From Numida meleagris (Eukaryota > Chordata > Aves > Galliformes > Numididae), in NCBI RefSeq assembly GCF_002078875.1, contig NC_034430.1:3430060-3494059 (forward strand): 64,000 nt of DNA, given 5' to 3'. Below the pieces are notes generated by a model. It did not search any database. It saw nothing but the letters and a program-made list of their open reading frames with translations, and was not told the DNA's origin. The position numbers and the translations under genes were made by a program. Below, in pieces: positions 46,417 through 57,339 of the stretch; the stretch's first letter is position 1; the number at the start of each line of letters is the position of its first letter.

Positions 46417-47819
46417 TCTGACATCACAGTCACTTTGCTGATCTTCCCAAGGTCTACTTGGGCCTTTTGGCAGGAGGTGATCGGGGCAACATCATACTAC
46501 TGATATACAAAGTGGCGTAATGGTGGTAGGGTTGTTTCATTTTGCACTTTCTCTTTTTGTTAAATTGAAGTATCATCATCCACCGAAAGCTGGTAGCAAT
46601 GTAAATCTTCATTAACTGCTTTTCTCAGTGTCAGAGGGGACTGCCAAGTTTTAAGAGCTCACCTTGTCACCTCTTGAATGCAGTTTGTATCTGCTCTAGC
46701 ATTCTGCTGCTGAGGCACCTCTGAGCCTCGTGCTTTTTAGATTTCTTTTCCTCCCACTCTTTTAAGCTGCTTTGTAATTCATGATTACTCAGAATCTGAC
46801 TCTGAAATGAAGAGGATAAGGTGCCCTGTGTATTGAAATCCTCTGGCATAAACATTGCCATCAAGAAACACAAGAATGGTGAAGAATGTATTTCATACTG
46901 TATTACGTATTCCGGTGCACAGGGTTGTTAAAATGCCACAGCTGCATTTAGGGCTCAGCTCAATCCATCCAGCCAACAACTTGTTTTTCATAGCTAGACA
47001 GAATCTTTATATGTTATACAGTAGCAGACGGATTGTTTAGCATCATGGCAGCTTGGCTCCACTTTTGGCACCAAGCACATGATCTCCTTTACCTTCCTCA
47101 TGCTGATTCAGAGTTGGATGGGAAGGAGAGAACACGATTGATTTTGAGGGATCCTCGATGAGGATCGTGTCTGTAGGCAGAAGCCAGACAGAAATATGGT
47201 TTTGCAGCATACCTTCCATCACAGGTTGCACTGCTTACCCCTTTCTGTGCCCCATACGCGCTCCACTTCCCCCTACCTTAGGAAAATCTGTCCTCTGAGA
47301 AGGGGAGGACACAGCAAGAATACAAACAGTCCCCAGCCCTCCTCAGTATCCTTCCCTGGGGAAACAACTTAGGGAGCAACCTCTCCCAGTAGATTTAAAG
47401 CAAGTAATTTATTTATGCAGATCTGATCTTTTTTTTTTTTTTGTTTGGGGATAACGAGTGCATTTTCAGGTATTCACAGTCTCACATGTGATGGAGAGTA
47501 TTTTCAAGCTGTAGATCTCTACGGTCTCTTTTCCACCGCTCCCTGCGTTTCAGTAAGAGAAGTTGGCTTGTCTGAGTTGCTGCCTTTGTTGCATACAAAA
47601 AATAGGAAAATTAGCTTCAGGTCTTTTGAAAAATAACATCCTATAATTTGAGTCCATGTTCCTACAAATTCCCAACAGGCTCTGAGCCAAAGAAATACGC
47701 AGATGAAATAAACATTTGAAAAGACGACTGCATTTTGCAATCTAAGAATTGAGTTATATACCTTTTTGACAGCTTCCTGAATCACAGCCCACATCTAAGA
47801 TGAGTAAATAGGTATCTGG
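46417..47819. other. Gene-free single-copy DNA
   Basis: No gene or transposon. A T14 tract lies at 47,429-47,442. Short ORFs are without signature. Confidence 0.5.
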
Positions 47820-48440
47820 CCCTTTAACTGGCTTCCATTTCATATAATTAAAGACTCCCAGAATTAAATGGCCTATATGGAAAGTGGCTTTCAGTGGTCT
47901 AAATGCCTGAAGCAATCTCCTTGCCTGAGCGCAGAAGTGACACTGGCTTGCGGATCAATATCATCTCTGTTATTAATATCAAAAGCGCATTACTTTGTTT
48001 TTGCCTGGCCACGCTCCAAGCCCCGGGCCCAGCGCGGGCTCAGCCATTTGCCTGGACCATAATTTACTTTCGTGAGTTTTTAAGGTATTGTTTTGTCAGG
48101 GCCAATCACCATGAAGTTATAAATGATTCTGAGGACTTGCACTCTCTGTTAGTGGCATATGCGGTGAAATTAATTTTTAAAAGTTTCACGTCAATTACTC
48201 CTGTCCTTGAGTTATGCAAGGGGACAAAAGAGCAGGGACTTAAAGACATGAGTGATATCAAACAGATGAGGTAACGACAAACAGAAACAGCAGCTTGGGA
48301 CCAAATCAGACATTACACTATCTTTAATTGATGCATTGAATTAAACAATGCTAAAGCTAAATAAATATTGACCACTTAGCAAAAGACCCATTGATTTTTA
48401 TGATGGACAACATTTACATCATATCCCGCTCGGCGCTACA
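47820..48440. promoter_or_regulatory. Candidate conserved noncoding element with a GC core
   Basis: An AT-rich block with TATAATTAAAG, GAATTAAATGG, GTTATTAATATC and TCTTTAATTGATGC, split by a sharply GC-rich core at 48,006-48,045 that includes CCCCGGGCCC followed by AGCGCGGGCT. CpGs also occur in the AT-rich parts (TTGCGGATC, AAGCGCATTAC, TTTCGTGAG, ATGCGGTG, TTTCACGTCAATTAC). No repeat and no meaningful ORF. It looks like one of the longer constrained elements. Function is inferred. Confidence 0.45.
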
Positions 48441-48959
48441 GATTTCAGGCCGCTGCCCTGTCAGCTCCGGCACTGCTGCTCCGTGGGACTGCTTCCCTGC
48501 TGCCAGGCCCCTTTCTGGTGTTGTTGAGGTAAATCATGACCGTTTTCCCTCCTTTCCTTTCCCCAAGGAGCGTTTATTTTTGAAGGGTTGAACTCCGCCA
48601 GGTCCTTTCTTCTCCAGCACCAGCTGTGTTAACCAACAGGCTGCCCAGGAAATAACGTGTCATTTCGGCATCTAGGCAGAGTTCTGCAGTGCCTCTCTTG
48701 GCTGCGGGCAGCTGCCACGAGCAAGAGCATGGGTGTGCGTGTTCCTTCAGCAGGCACCTGAAGGGCTGCTTGCTCGGAGTGCTCCATCTCTGCGAGGTGA
48801 CCCAAAGGCTCCCTGCATTGCAGCCAGCCTTCCATACTAGCCGCAGCTCCCCCCGTGCAGCAAACAGGTCCACGCTCCAAACTGGAGGGGATTGCTGCTG
48901 GTGGGCATCCTCGGAAGAGGTGACCTTTCCAAACGCTCCCCGCAGCTGCTTTGCTGAAG
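48441..48959. other. GC-rich gene-free spacer
   Basis: Moderately GC-rich. Overlapping open frames on both strands (48,574-48,978 minus; 48,689-49,021 plus) reflect composition and carry no domain. Confidence 0.5.
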
Positions 48960-49730
48960 CTGACATGTTAATATTCACTCCATTAATATTGATTGAGTTA
49001 CTTAAACATGCCCTGTCGTAATGATGTGATATCTACCTACTTCGGAAACAAACTCAGACAACAAAATAATTTGTTTACAGAGCGAGAGTTTGCATCTCTG
49101 ACTGTTGATGGTACAGAGCTAAGCTGGGTTTGTAGTTCTTCAGCATGAAATGTTTTCCTAATTGTGGAACTTAACTAAATGCCAGCGATTAGCATTTAAG
49201 ACTTCCATACGCTCTGAGGAAGTCATTACTCTGCATATTCTCACTGAAAGGGAAGGTGTGAGGTCTCTTCCTGGCAAGGCAAGGGTTTCATTATGAAGGA
49301 CGAGTCCCTGTGCTTAGTAATGCCAACTTCAGTTACGTATTGCTTCCTGCATCTGCAAGGACCGCCAAGACACCAGTTAATAGGCTATTGTTTCAATTAG
49401 TCCATGATTACAGCTGCTAATCTCTAATTCCTCATTGTTGTGGTTCCTTTTGACTTCACTCCAGTTATTAAGAAGCATTTGGATTTTATTACAATTGACA
49501 GGAACTCCAGCCTTCTCCATAGATAAAACGCTGCCTCTTGCAAAAGAAATTCAGAATTAATGAAAAGAGCTTTTCGAGTTTGTTTTTAGTGATTCTTAAA
49601 ATTACATTATAAACACAATGTAGAATTCAATTAAGCAGGAAAACTAAAATGCTCAAGGGGAGAGACTGGATTTCTTACTAAGATAAACCAAAATATCTTT
49701 AATTAGTTTTCAGTTATAAACAGAAGGCTA
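48960..49730. promoter_or_regulatory. Candidate conserved noncoding element, long
   Basis: Rich in homeodomain cores from end to end (ATGTTAATATTCACTCC, ATTAATATTGATTGAG, CAGCGATTAGCATTTAAG, GTTAATAGGC, CTGCTAATCTCTAATTCC, ATTACAATTGACAGG), with scattered CpGs (CTGTCGTAATG, ACTTCGGAAAC, CATACGCTC, GTTACGTATTG, GGACCGCC). ATTGACAGG near 49,493 is a PBX/MEIS-like core. No repeat identity. Probably a multi-part enhancer, by inference. Confidence 0.45.
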
Positions 49731-50689
49731 GCTTTGTAAAATATAAAATGAAGAAAATGGAAAAAAAAAAGGAACAAAACATAAGATAAGGGAATAACTG
49801 ATAACAGCAGGGTAGGCGGATAGGTGAGGCATCCCCACACTCCACTGCACAGCTCTCAGCTCAGAGATGTGCATGCTGCGCTGGTCGGACCTTGGAAATC
49901 TCAGCAGCACAGTTTTGATGAGCACGTGGTACAGATGTTTGTCAGAACCTGAGTTGTTAGCAAGCTGCAGCCTGCACAGAGAGCAGCTGGGGGTGCCTGG
50001 GTGTTGATCAAGGCTTGTGTCCAACCTCAAGGCTCTGACTGGCTCAATTTGCCAGTGGGAGTAAAAGTTCTAAAGCAAGAGATAACAGACGTCCATACAT
50101 TTTCAATGTCTAGCTTTCACTCTGACAATTTCATTTGAAACAATGGGCAATTGACTGTAAACTGGTGATGGTGGAAGGACTCCTGTCCTGAGCAGTCTGT
50201 ATTGTGGGTGAGAACCACAATGCAGGGCAGCAGTAGGTGATGTCTTGTGTTAGGAGCACAGAGCTCAGCACCATGCAGAGCTGGAGGACCCTGCTTTTTG
50301 GTGCAGAGCTTGCTGGCTTGTGTCTGCCAGACAGAAGCTCCGCTGCAGGAGCAGGCTGACACAACACTTCCCACTGGTGTTAATGTGGCAGGTCAGTGTC
50401 CTTGCATGTAGGATCTCCAACCCCAGACCTGCAGCAGAGGCGTTTACATGCCTGATTAATTGTATTGTACTCAGAAGAGTGCGAGAGAGAGAGAGAGAGA
50501 GAAAGACATGGGCTTTAGAGTAAGTGCTGATGCTTGCTGCATGGCCCACAGTCCTGTGAGGAGCAACACGACCTGCTTTGCATGCAGGGCAGGGAACAAG
50601 GAGAGGCTGTTCCCATTTCCCCGCACGCAGCCGCCTCCAGTTAAAAACATGGCAATTTAAAAACATGTAAAAATCATAAGTGAGAAAGC
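49731..50689. other. Gene-free DNA with a (GA)n microsatellite
   Basis: No gene recognised. (GA)10 lies at 50,483-50,502. A partial NRSF/REST-like half site, TCAGCACCATG, is at 50,265-50,275, but its right half does not match. ORFs on both strands over 50,117-50,666 overlap one another and show no domain. Confidence 0.5.
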
Positions 50690-51010
50690 AGCTGTGTACA
50701 GCTTCAGCAAAATGCTAAATTGCTGCATCACTGTGGACTCTAAATGACAATAAACCTTCCACCTCTCATAAATTAAGCAGACGTTCAAAAAAAATGATAT
50801 CTACTACTGCAACTTTTTATGGATGTTTGGTAACTTTAATCATTTTGCAAAGTGCAATTCCTGGTCATAAATTCTCTCCCAAGCACAGATTTAGGGAGAG
50901 CTAAAGCACTGCAGTGAGTTGATAGGTAAGTTTTAATCTGACAGCGCCAAAAAGTCTATTAGATTTATCTGGAGGCAGTGGCTGCCCGGTAATTACAGCA
51001 GGGCAGGCTG
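50690..51010. promoter_or_regulatory. Weak candidate conserved noncoding element
   Basis: An AT-rich block with TAAATTAAGC, GTAACTTTAATC, TTTTAATCTGACAGC (a MEIS/TGIF-like TGACAG core) and TAATTACAGC. CpG retention is modest. Candidate enhancer only. Confidence 0.28.
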
Positions 51011-52159
51011 AGCAGAGGCTTTGAGGACCAGAAGGTGACTTCACAGTGTGTCCCTGGGTCCAGGTGATGAACTCTGACACCCTGGATCTGAAAAGGCAAT
51101 TCTTGAGCTCACTTATTTTGTAAGATCTCAGAGTTCAATGAAAGGCAAGGGCATGTCAGGGGTAGCTGTGCCCTTGTGACTAGCACCTCGCAGCCGTGCA
51201 AGAGAAGTAACATACTCCTCCTTTTTTTCCTTCTGTTTTTAATGCAAAAATGTTGTGCTTGTATCCATATGGCTATGATTTTCCTCTCTGCAGCAGTACG
51301 CTTTATTCTTTCATAGTGCTGGGCAATCAGGGATCAGAAAACACTTTACTTGCTTGACTTTGTCAATGGTAGTTTAATTATTCCTGTTATATGGATGTGT
51401 TGTTTGGGTCAGGCAGTGCTTTGCCCAGTGGTGTAGCAAACTCAGGAATGAGATCGAGATCTTCTGTCTCTTTCTCTTCTGTGCAAACCATTGACTGACC
51501 TTTCTCTCCAAACATGGAGTGGATACACGCTTACTATATGAGGATTAGGAAGCAAGTGCAAAAGCTGCTGTCTGGCGTGTTGTTCCTTTGTTAAGTAGTT
51601 GATTAGCTGTGAATTAATTCAGAACAAATAATACCAATGGAAACGTAGGAGTGAGAATGGAAAGGGAAAGGGATTTGTCAGCGTTCCTGGATAGGAGCTG
51701 ATGTCCCCGGTCAGCGGTTGGCGGAGCGGTGCCAAGCTGTCGGGATGGACTCAGGTACGCATGGTGGAGCATCTGGTCCACATTGAGCTCTTCCTTCTGC
51801 TTGCTCTGCATGAGATCTTCTGTTGGTTTACTCCCAGGATAATGGGGAAAAACGACCCAGTTCCTGAAGGATGCTTTGTATGCTGTTTGTCAGCGTTGCT
51901 CATTTGCAAATTAACTGCGAAAACAATGCTTTGTGTTCTGTGCAGAGGGTCAGAGCACTTGGGGTCTTACCATGGGATAAAATGTGAGGGGGAAGGAAAC
52001 CCAAGACTTCCTGAATCTGTATTCCTGATACAAGTTGTTCTGGAAAGGTCAGCTCGACTCCTTTGTTTTGAATGCGTCTGCCAGAGAAATGAATTCAAAT
52101 CACATTGTAGCTCCTCTTGGATGCTGGGCGGCCATTCATGTTAAGGGTAGGTGTCCGAC
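51011..52159. other. Gene-free single-copy DNA
   Basis: Nothing recognised. The plus ORF 51,701-52,144 (147 codons) has no domain or family similarity and is treated as chance. Confidence 0.5.
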
Positions 52160-52800
52160 TTCCTGTTCAAGCAAGCAGGAGGTGCTGTGAGGATTTGAGT
52201 AAAATCCCTCCAGAGGTGAAGCGAGAACTTCAAACTTTTAAATTTGGCTACAAGTCCTCAATGGCAGGACTGGGGTGCGAGCACTGGCTGTCAGGGCCAG
52301 AGCGGTGCTGCCGAACGGCGCCGGACCTCTCCTGCCAAATCAATTAGAGTTGGCATTCGAGATTAATTTCCGTGTTGGAAACCTGCTTGCAGTTATTGCT
52401 GCTCACTGTCTCTGCACGCGTATTAGGAAATAATTTATTTTTTTCGGTATGTGAGATGATTTCTATCGGTAGCTGCATTTGTTTTTCTGTGGTTGTGTTT
52501 TGTTTGGTCTATTCCAAAGCAGCACTTTGGTGGTATCGCAAGGCGGAGCTAACCACGCCGCCTTCCTCTGAGGAAGTCTGTTCTGTGTACTTTAGTTAAT
52601 AAGCTTAACACAAACTGAACAGCAGCAGACCGTTCATTTAACAGGAAAAGCTTGAGTAGTCAGTGTTAGAGATGAGAAATGCAAATGAACCATCGGTGTT
52701 ATTGGAACGCTGACTTTCCATATTTATTTCGGACTTCTTGAAATGTAACAATTACCACCTTGTGGTTTTTTTTTTTTTCCCCAAAGTGCTTAGGAACATC
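52160..52800. promoter_or_regulatory. Candidate conserved noncoding element
   Basis: Contains CpG-bearing strings (AAGCGAGAAC, GGTGCGAGC, GCCGAACGGCGCCGGAC, TTCGAGATTAATTTCCG, GCACGCGTATTAGG, TATCGCAAGGCGG) mixed with homeodomain cores (CAAATCAATTAG, GATTAATTTCC, GAAATAATTTA) and the octamer ATGCAAAT at 52,679-52,686. No repeat identity. A T13 tract ends it at 52,766-52,778. Confidence 0.4.
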
Positions 52801-53334
52801 CTCTAATGATGCTGTAGCAGGGGGTTAACAGCACCGCTGAATGCAGCGTGCTGGCGGGACTGCATCCCTTCCCAGGGAGAGGAGTCTCGCAGCACAGCTA
52901 CGTGCAGAGGGAGCGTTGTAGAGGTTTTCCAGCATCGCTTCTATATTTAGACAAAGACCTTTTTGCTGCCTTTTATCACTGTGTGGGTACGGATCATGTT
53001 AATACCAAGTTACATGTGCATATGGATAGGAGAGCATACACTCAACACGGGCTTTCTGTTCTGCTCCAGAGGCAAAGCCACATATCTGAGCACTTACAAA
53101 ACAGGAAACCATAGCTCCTAAACTCACCTGGGGGAGACGATGTTTGCAGTTATATACAGTATCATTTGGCTCAGGAGCAATTCTACCTTCAAGTGACAAT
53201 TTAAGGTGACATTTCCAATGCCGCGGAAGAAAAATCGCCTCTCTGGATAAAAAAAGAAATAACGCTTTATAAAACAAAGGTATAAAGGCACGGTATCAGC
53301 ATTAGACAAATGAAATTAATGCTTCCAATATTTT
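52801..53334. other. Gene-free single-copy DNA
   Basis: Nothing recognised. Confidence 0.5.
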
Positions 53335-53700
53335 TTTTTAAAGCTTACTCATGTGCATCAAGCATTTATGAAACGGTATCTCATCAAGTATGAATATTGT
53401 AGTTACATATTTGCAAGCTGTCTGATGGCCGTTCCGGTGCCTTATTGCACTATGCACTAGGGTAGCATTTTTGGGATAAAGTTAACCTTGCAAAATGTAT
53501 TATGGCTCACTAATGTATCCTCAACTGCCTGATAAAAGGCCTTGCCCCCAACAACATATGAATATTTAAATTATTGTTAATTATTTATAGTATATTTTTA
53601 TTAACACTGACTTGCAGCGTGGCTATGTAGCAGACAAAGCTCATTATGTTCCAAGTTTGAACATGCATCTCACACAACATTATTGCGGCTGAATGGAAAA
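53335..53700. promoter_or_regulatory. Candidate conserved noncoding element
   Basis: An AT-rich block without repeat identity, holding ATTTAAATTATTGTTAATTATTTATAG near 53,563, several TAAT cores, TATTGCGGCTG near 53,681, GAAACGGTATC near 53,371 and GGCCGTTCCGG near 53,428. GC-poor but CpG-retaining texture suggests constraint. Function is inferred. Confidence 0.42.
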
Positions 53701-55149
53701 TAGTGCTGAAACTTCCATGGTTTCATTCTGTATTGATGTCGGTGAGAGTGAATCTGGGAGAAATTCACTGCAGTGGCGTGCTTGTTGACTTGATCATTTT
53801 GGGGAGAGATTCTAATATTTGGGGGCATGTTAAACTAAAAATTGCTGTTTCTAACAGAAGCGTGCAGAAAACAAACCTGGTCTGCCCTCATTCCGTGGCT
53901 CTGAAAACCTCAGTTCCTCTCTATACTGTTTGTGCAGGTAGGCAAGATTTCACGCAGTACAGAACCTGGTTGGGGATAATTTAAAATGACAACAATAATT
54001 ATATCTCTGTATCTTGCCACTAAAGATCCAAGTGATGGATCTTACAGCCCTCTTATCTAAGACACAGTTCCACAGTCTCATGTTTTTCATTACATTTAAC
54101 CTAGGTTACCCTGTTTTCTTTTTTATCTCCTTATTCATGGTGTGAAAATGCATTTCTCCTCCCTGATAATCAGATATGTCCTATATTTGCCACTTTTTTT
54201 GCGAGCTCTTTAACCACTTCCTGACCGAGCTGAGAGTTCTATTCTGCATTTTCCATCAGTTTTCCTTGCAGCTAATTTTTTACTAACCCTCTTTGCCTCC
54301 CCTTGTCAGCTTTATAGTGAGTGCTGGGGACTTGGTCCATATACCTACCTGGATAGACAGGTGTATTGCTAAGGCAGCACGCCACACACAAAGTAATGCA
54401 GTCTTCCATAAGAACTAACAAGAAATCGTATAAGGTGGGATTTAAGTCTATCTGGTCTGTAACACAAGGTGATGCCTCTGCATCTGTTGACAAGATTTCA
54501 TTAGCCTTTTCTGTAGCCGTATCTTCTTGCAGAAGCATATCTAATCTTCACTTTGCTGTCTTGGCTAGATCTCTTTCAGCTCTGCAGCTTCTTTGGATCT
54601 CCTCTCTCTCGCTGAGTGTCTGCATTGTGGATTATTTTCCCCGGAGGTATTAGTGTATATTTTTCCATATATGAAGATAATAAATGGAAGAAGCGGAGAT
54701 GAAAAGAAAAACAATTACTTGAGGGCAGAAATAGAAAGAGATACAAAGAAAAGACTGACAGGGAGATAAGCAAAAAAAAAAAAAATCGGGGAAGAAGAGT
54801 ATGGAAAAATGAAAAAGGAGTTAAATAATCAGAATAAATTAATTAATCAAAGTGCAGATCATGTGGACTAGAATAGCAAAGCAGCAGTGGGGAGAGCTAA
54901 AAGGAGACAGGGATAAGGATAATGAAGGATAAGTTGAAATGAAATATATATTTTCAAAATAATGCATTTGAAAGCACTGTTTGACTTGTTAGACCTGACA
55001 AGGTCTAACTCAGACTCTGGGGACTGCAAAGCTTGTGACAAGGGGTTATGAGAAACATCATTTTTTTTCCCTCAACAAAAGTGGTGATTCTATGATCACG
55101 TATTTGTTTGCAATTTAGGCCTCCCAGATTTCTACGAGGGTGACTCAAG
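53701..55149. other. Gene-free DNA, AT- and purine-rich
   Basis: No gene. From about 54,670 to 54,970 the plus strand is purine-rich with an A14 tract at 54,772-54,785. No known repeat family recognised. Confidence 0.45.
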
Positions 55150-55290
55150 ATTTTTATCCCTGTATCACAGATAAGAAAATGTGATCTAGAAAGGTTAAGT
55201 GGACTGGCAAAGGTTACAGGGGAGTCATTACCAGGAAACATGTATTTCTGATCTCAGGGTCAGAGAGCTAATCCTGAAGTTTCTGCAGTG
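55150..55290 (+). mobile_element. Ancient MIR-like (CORE-SINE) fragment
   Basis: The order 'tttttatccctgtatcacag', 'ataagaaaatgtgatctaga', 'aaggttaagtggactggcaa', 'aggttacagg', 'tgatctcagggtcagagagc' follows the MIR consensus blocks 'ttattatccccattttacag', 'atgaggaaactgaggcacag', 'aggttaagtgacttgccc', 'aaggtcacacagc' and 'tctgactcc'. MIR elements stopped moving long before birds and mammals diverged, so survivors in birds are strongly decayed and sometimes retained as regulatory DNA. Confidence 0.68.
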
Positions 55291-56469
55291 CTGCATTTAA
55301 AGAAAAGGAATTCTTGTCAATTCCGATGCCTTTTCTCCACAATATGGATGCTCTTTTACCATAGGGATTAATTATGATTTGCTGACCTCTACTTCTACCA
55401 CTTTCCTTCTGATATGCGATCAGATCATATCTGTACCATCCAATCAAAGCCATTGCCTGAAATGAAGATATTGCTAGAAAAAGTGATCAGTTTGCTTTTC
55501 TCCTCCTGTGAACACTCAGCATGCAAAGCAGCTGGCTTTCTGGAGAGATGGGACCGCAGACCACACTTTGGGAACCCGGAGCCTGGAGCAGGCACTGGGA
55601 AGGGCTGGGCTGGGGGGAATGACTCCATCAGCAATTGGAGCTGGCTGGGGGGAGCACGGGGAGGGCTTGGTTCAGTAACCAAGTTGCCTACATTCAAAGA
55701 GCTAATGTACAAGATATTACTGCTCAAGGCATTCTCACTATTGCCAAGGGCTTAATATGATTTGCATAGTGCATATGGGTATTCCTAGGGGAGAATGACA
55801 GAGATCATTAAATGAAAACAAATAGTAAACAAGCTCCTTACAGCCCCCACAGGTACATAAATATGACTCTACATGGGGCACACAGGCGAAGATAAATGGC
55901 TCGGTGTGTGTGGGGTGAGGAATCCGTAAAGCAGACTTCATTTTCCCCTCTGTCTGCAGACAATGCGTTCGCTCGCTGCTAAGGAGGGTCAAGTGACTGT
56001 CACCAGCTCTGCACCGAGGAGGTGTAACCTGTGTCACAGCTGCCAGCCTCGATGGCTTGAAAAGGTCAGCTCCCCAGGCACAGGTGGCAATGTCATGAGC
56101 TGAGTGCACAAGGGCCTCTGGAGTGCCTGGGCAGCAGCCGGCGAACACGCATAGCCCTCAAAGAGCCCGGTGTCAGGAGGCCTGGGAACAAGCAGGTGTC
56201 TGCATGGAGCTGCACGTTCTTTCCTTGTTAGGAGATGTTTGTATCCCAGGGAGCGGTGTGATTTTGCATGGGAAGACCAAGGACAGCAGGAGCTTTCCTG
56301 GGTGTGATGCTGTGGCCCTGGTACTTGTTCCACATCACAGGCTGCTGTGGTTCAAATCAGACTAAAGCTTAGGAAATTCTTTTAACGGTGACCTTTCCTG
56401 TGAATCAGATCACAAAGATTTCCTGTCACTTTGGTCTGGGCTAGATTTGAAATTATGTCTTAGAAGTGA
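55291..56469. other. Gene-free segment with GC-rich patches
   Basis: The regions 55,550-55,680 and 55,980-56,330 are GC-rich. Several frames are open on both strands (for example 55,738-56,148 and 56,034-56,333 on the minus strand), but none shows a domain, and they shadow one another. Confidence 0.5.
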
Positions 56470-57000
56470 AAGACACAGTGAATGAATCGAGAAGATTAAC
56501 GTGGGTTATTGGCTTCAGCCTTGTAGTACTCTGTTTTCTACAGGAGATCGCAAATAAATGAAAAAAATGTGTTTATCATATCCCACCAAACAGTTAAATA
56601 TTTTGTTAATTACAAATATTACTAAACAGAGCTTTCAGGCTGGTTTGGTGAATAAGAGGTCAACTTGTACCTCACAGGAACTCAAACCGGCACCAAACAG
56701 CTCTGTATCAGAGTAATGCAAGCTCTCTGTTACACTTACTGTTTAGTTAAATAAATGTCTATAAATAAAGCTGAAATAGGAGAGCGTATTTCTTATTTTC
56801 CAAAGAGAAAGGGTAATGCTTATTCTTACTCTCTCATAACAAACGCTCATAAATTGGATAGGAAGGAGAAATCTTCAGTATCAGAGAGAGTTTATAAGAT
56901 ATTAAGCTCACTGATGACAAAACTTAATTGCCATGCTAAGTGTAAATGGAGATTAGAATGCAGCTTTCCAACACTCAGTACTATGACACGATGCTTCTTG
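56470..57000. promoter_or_regulatory. Weak candidate conserved noncoding element
   Basis: AT-rich with GTTAATTACAAAT near 56,605, TTTAGTTAAATAAATG and several ATTA cores, and few CpGs (GAATCGAGAAG, TTAACGTGGG, AGAGCGTATTTC). No repeat identity. The evidence is compositional only. Confidence 0.27.
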
Positions 57001-57225
57001 GGGACCCATTTCTGTCATCTCAGGCTGTCTCTCCCAAGTCAACGTGAATGCTGAAATGAACGTCATTCATTTCATAGCTTCAAAAGTAGCTTTGCACTGT
57101 ATTCCACAGCTCCTGGTAGGTATCAGTTTCATTTTTTTTTTTATGTCTATGGAGCTGTAACAAGGAGGGCAATGGCAGGGAGGAGCCTGGTGCACAGTGC
57201 CCATGGCCCTGTGGAGAGCACTGCC
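57001..57225. other. Gene-free flank of the minisatellite
   Basis: Nothing recognised apart from a short T tract near 57,132-57,141. Confidence 0.5.
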
Positions 57226-57339
57226 CTGGGGCTGGGCCTGGGCCTGGGCCTGGGCCTGGGGCTGGGGCTGGGGCTATGCCTAGGCCTGGGGCTATGCCTG
57301 GGCCTGGGGCTGGATCGGGGTCTGGGCCTGAGCCTGGGC
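57226..57339. repeat. G-rich hexanucleotide minisatellite (CTGGGC/CTGGGG)19
   Basis: Nineteen consecutive six-base units: CTGGGG or CTGGGC mostly, with variants CTATGC (twice), CTAGGC, CTGGAT, CGGGGT and CTGAGC. Because the unit is two codons long, every frame without a stop becomes a dipeptide repeat (Gly-Leu on the plus strand at 57,172-57,423; Pro/Gly/Ala on the minus strand at 57,080-57,433), so the open frames here are products of the repeat and not genes. Runs of GGG spaced by three bases fit the G-quadruplex rule. Copy number is likely variable between individuals. Confidence 0.92.

Noticed and set aside
50265..50281. NRSF/REST-like element
   Set aside because: The left half TCAGCACCATG fits, but the right half GGACAGC is not present.
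51701..52144. 147-codon ORF (+)
   Set aside because: No recognisable domain; composition like the surroundings; single-exon genes of this kind are rare in such DNA.
55086..55096. GATTCTATGAT resembling the CR1 terminal repeat
   Set aside because: Isolated; no CR1 sequence on either side.
55738..56333. Overlapping GC-rich ORFs on the minus strand
   Set aside because: Mutual shadows in GC-rich DNA with no conserved motif.
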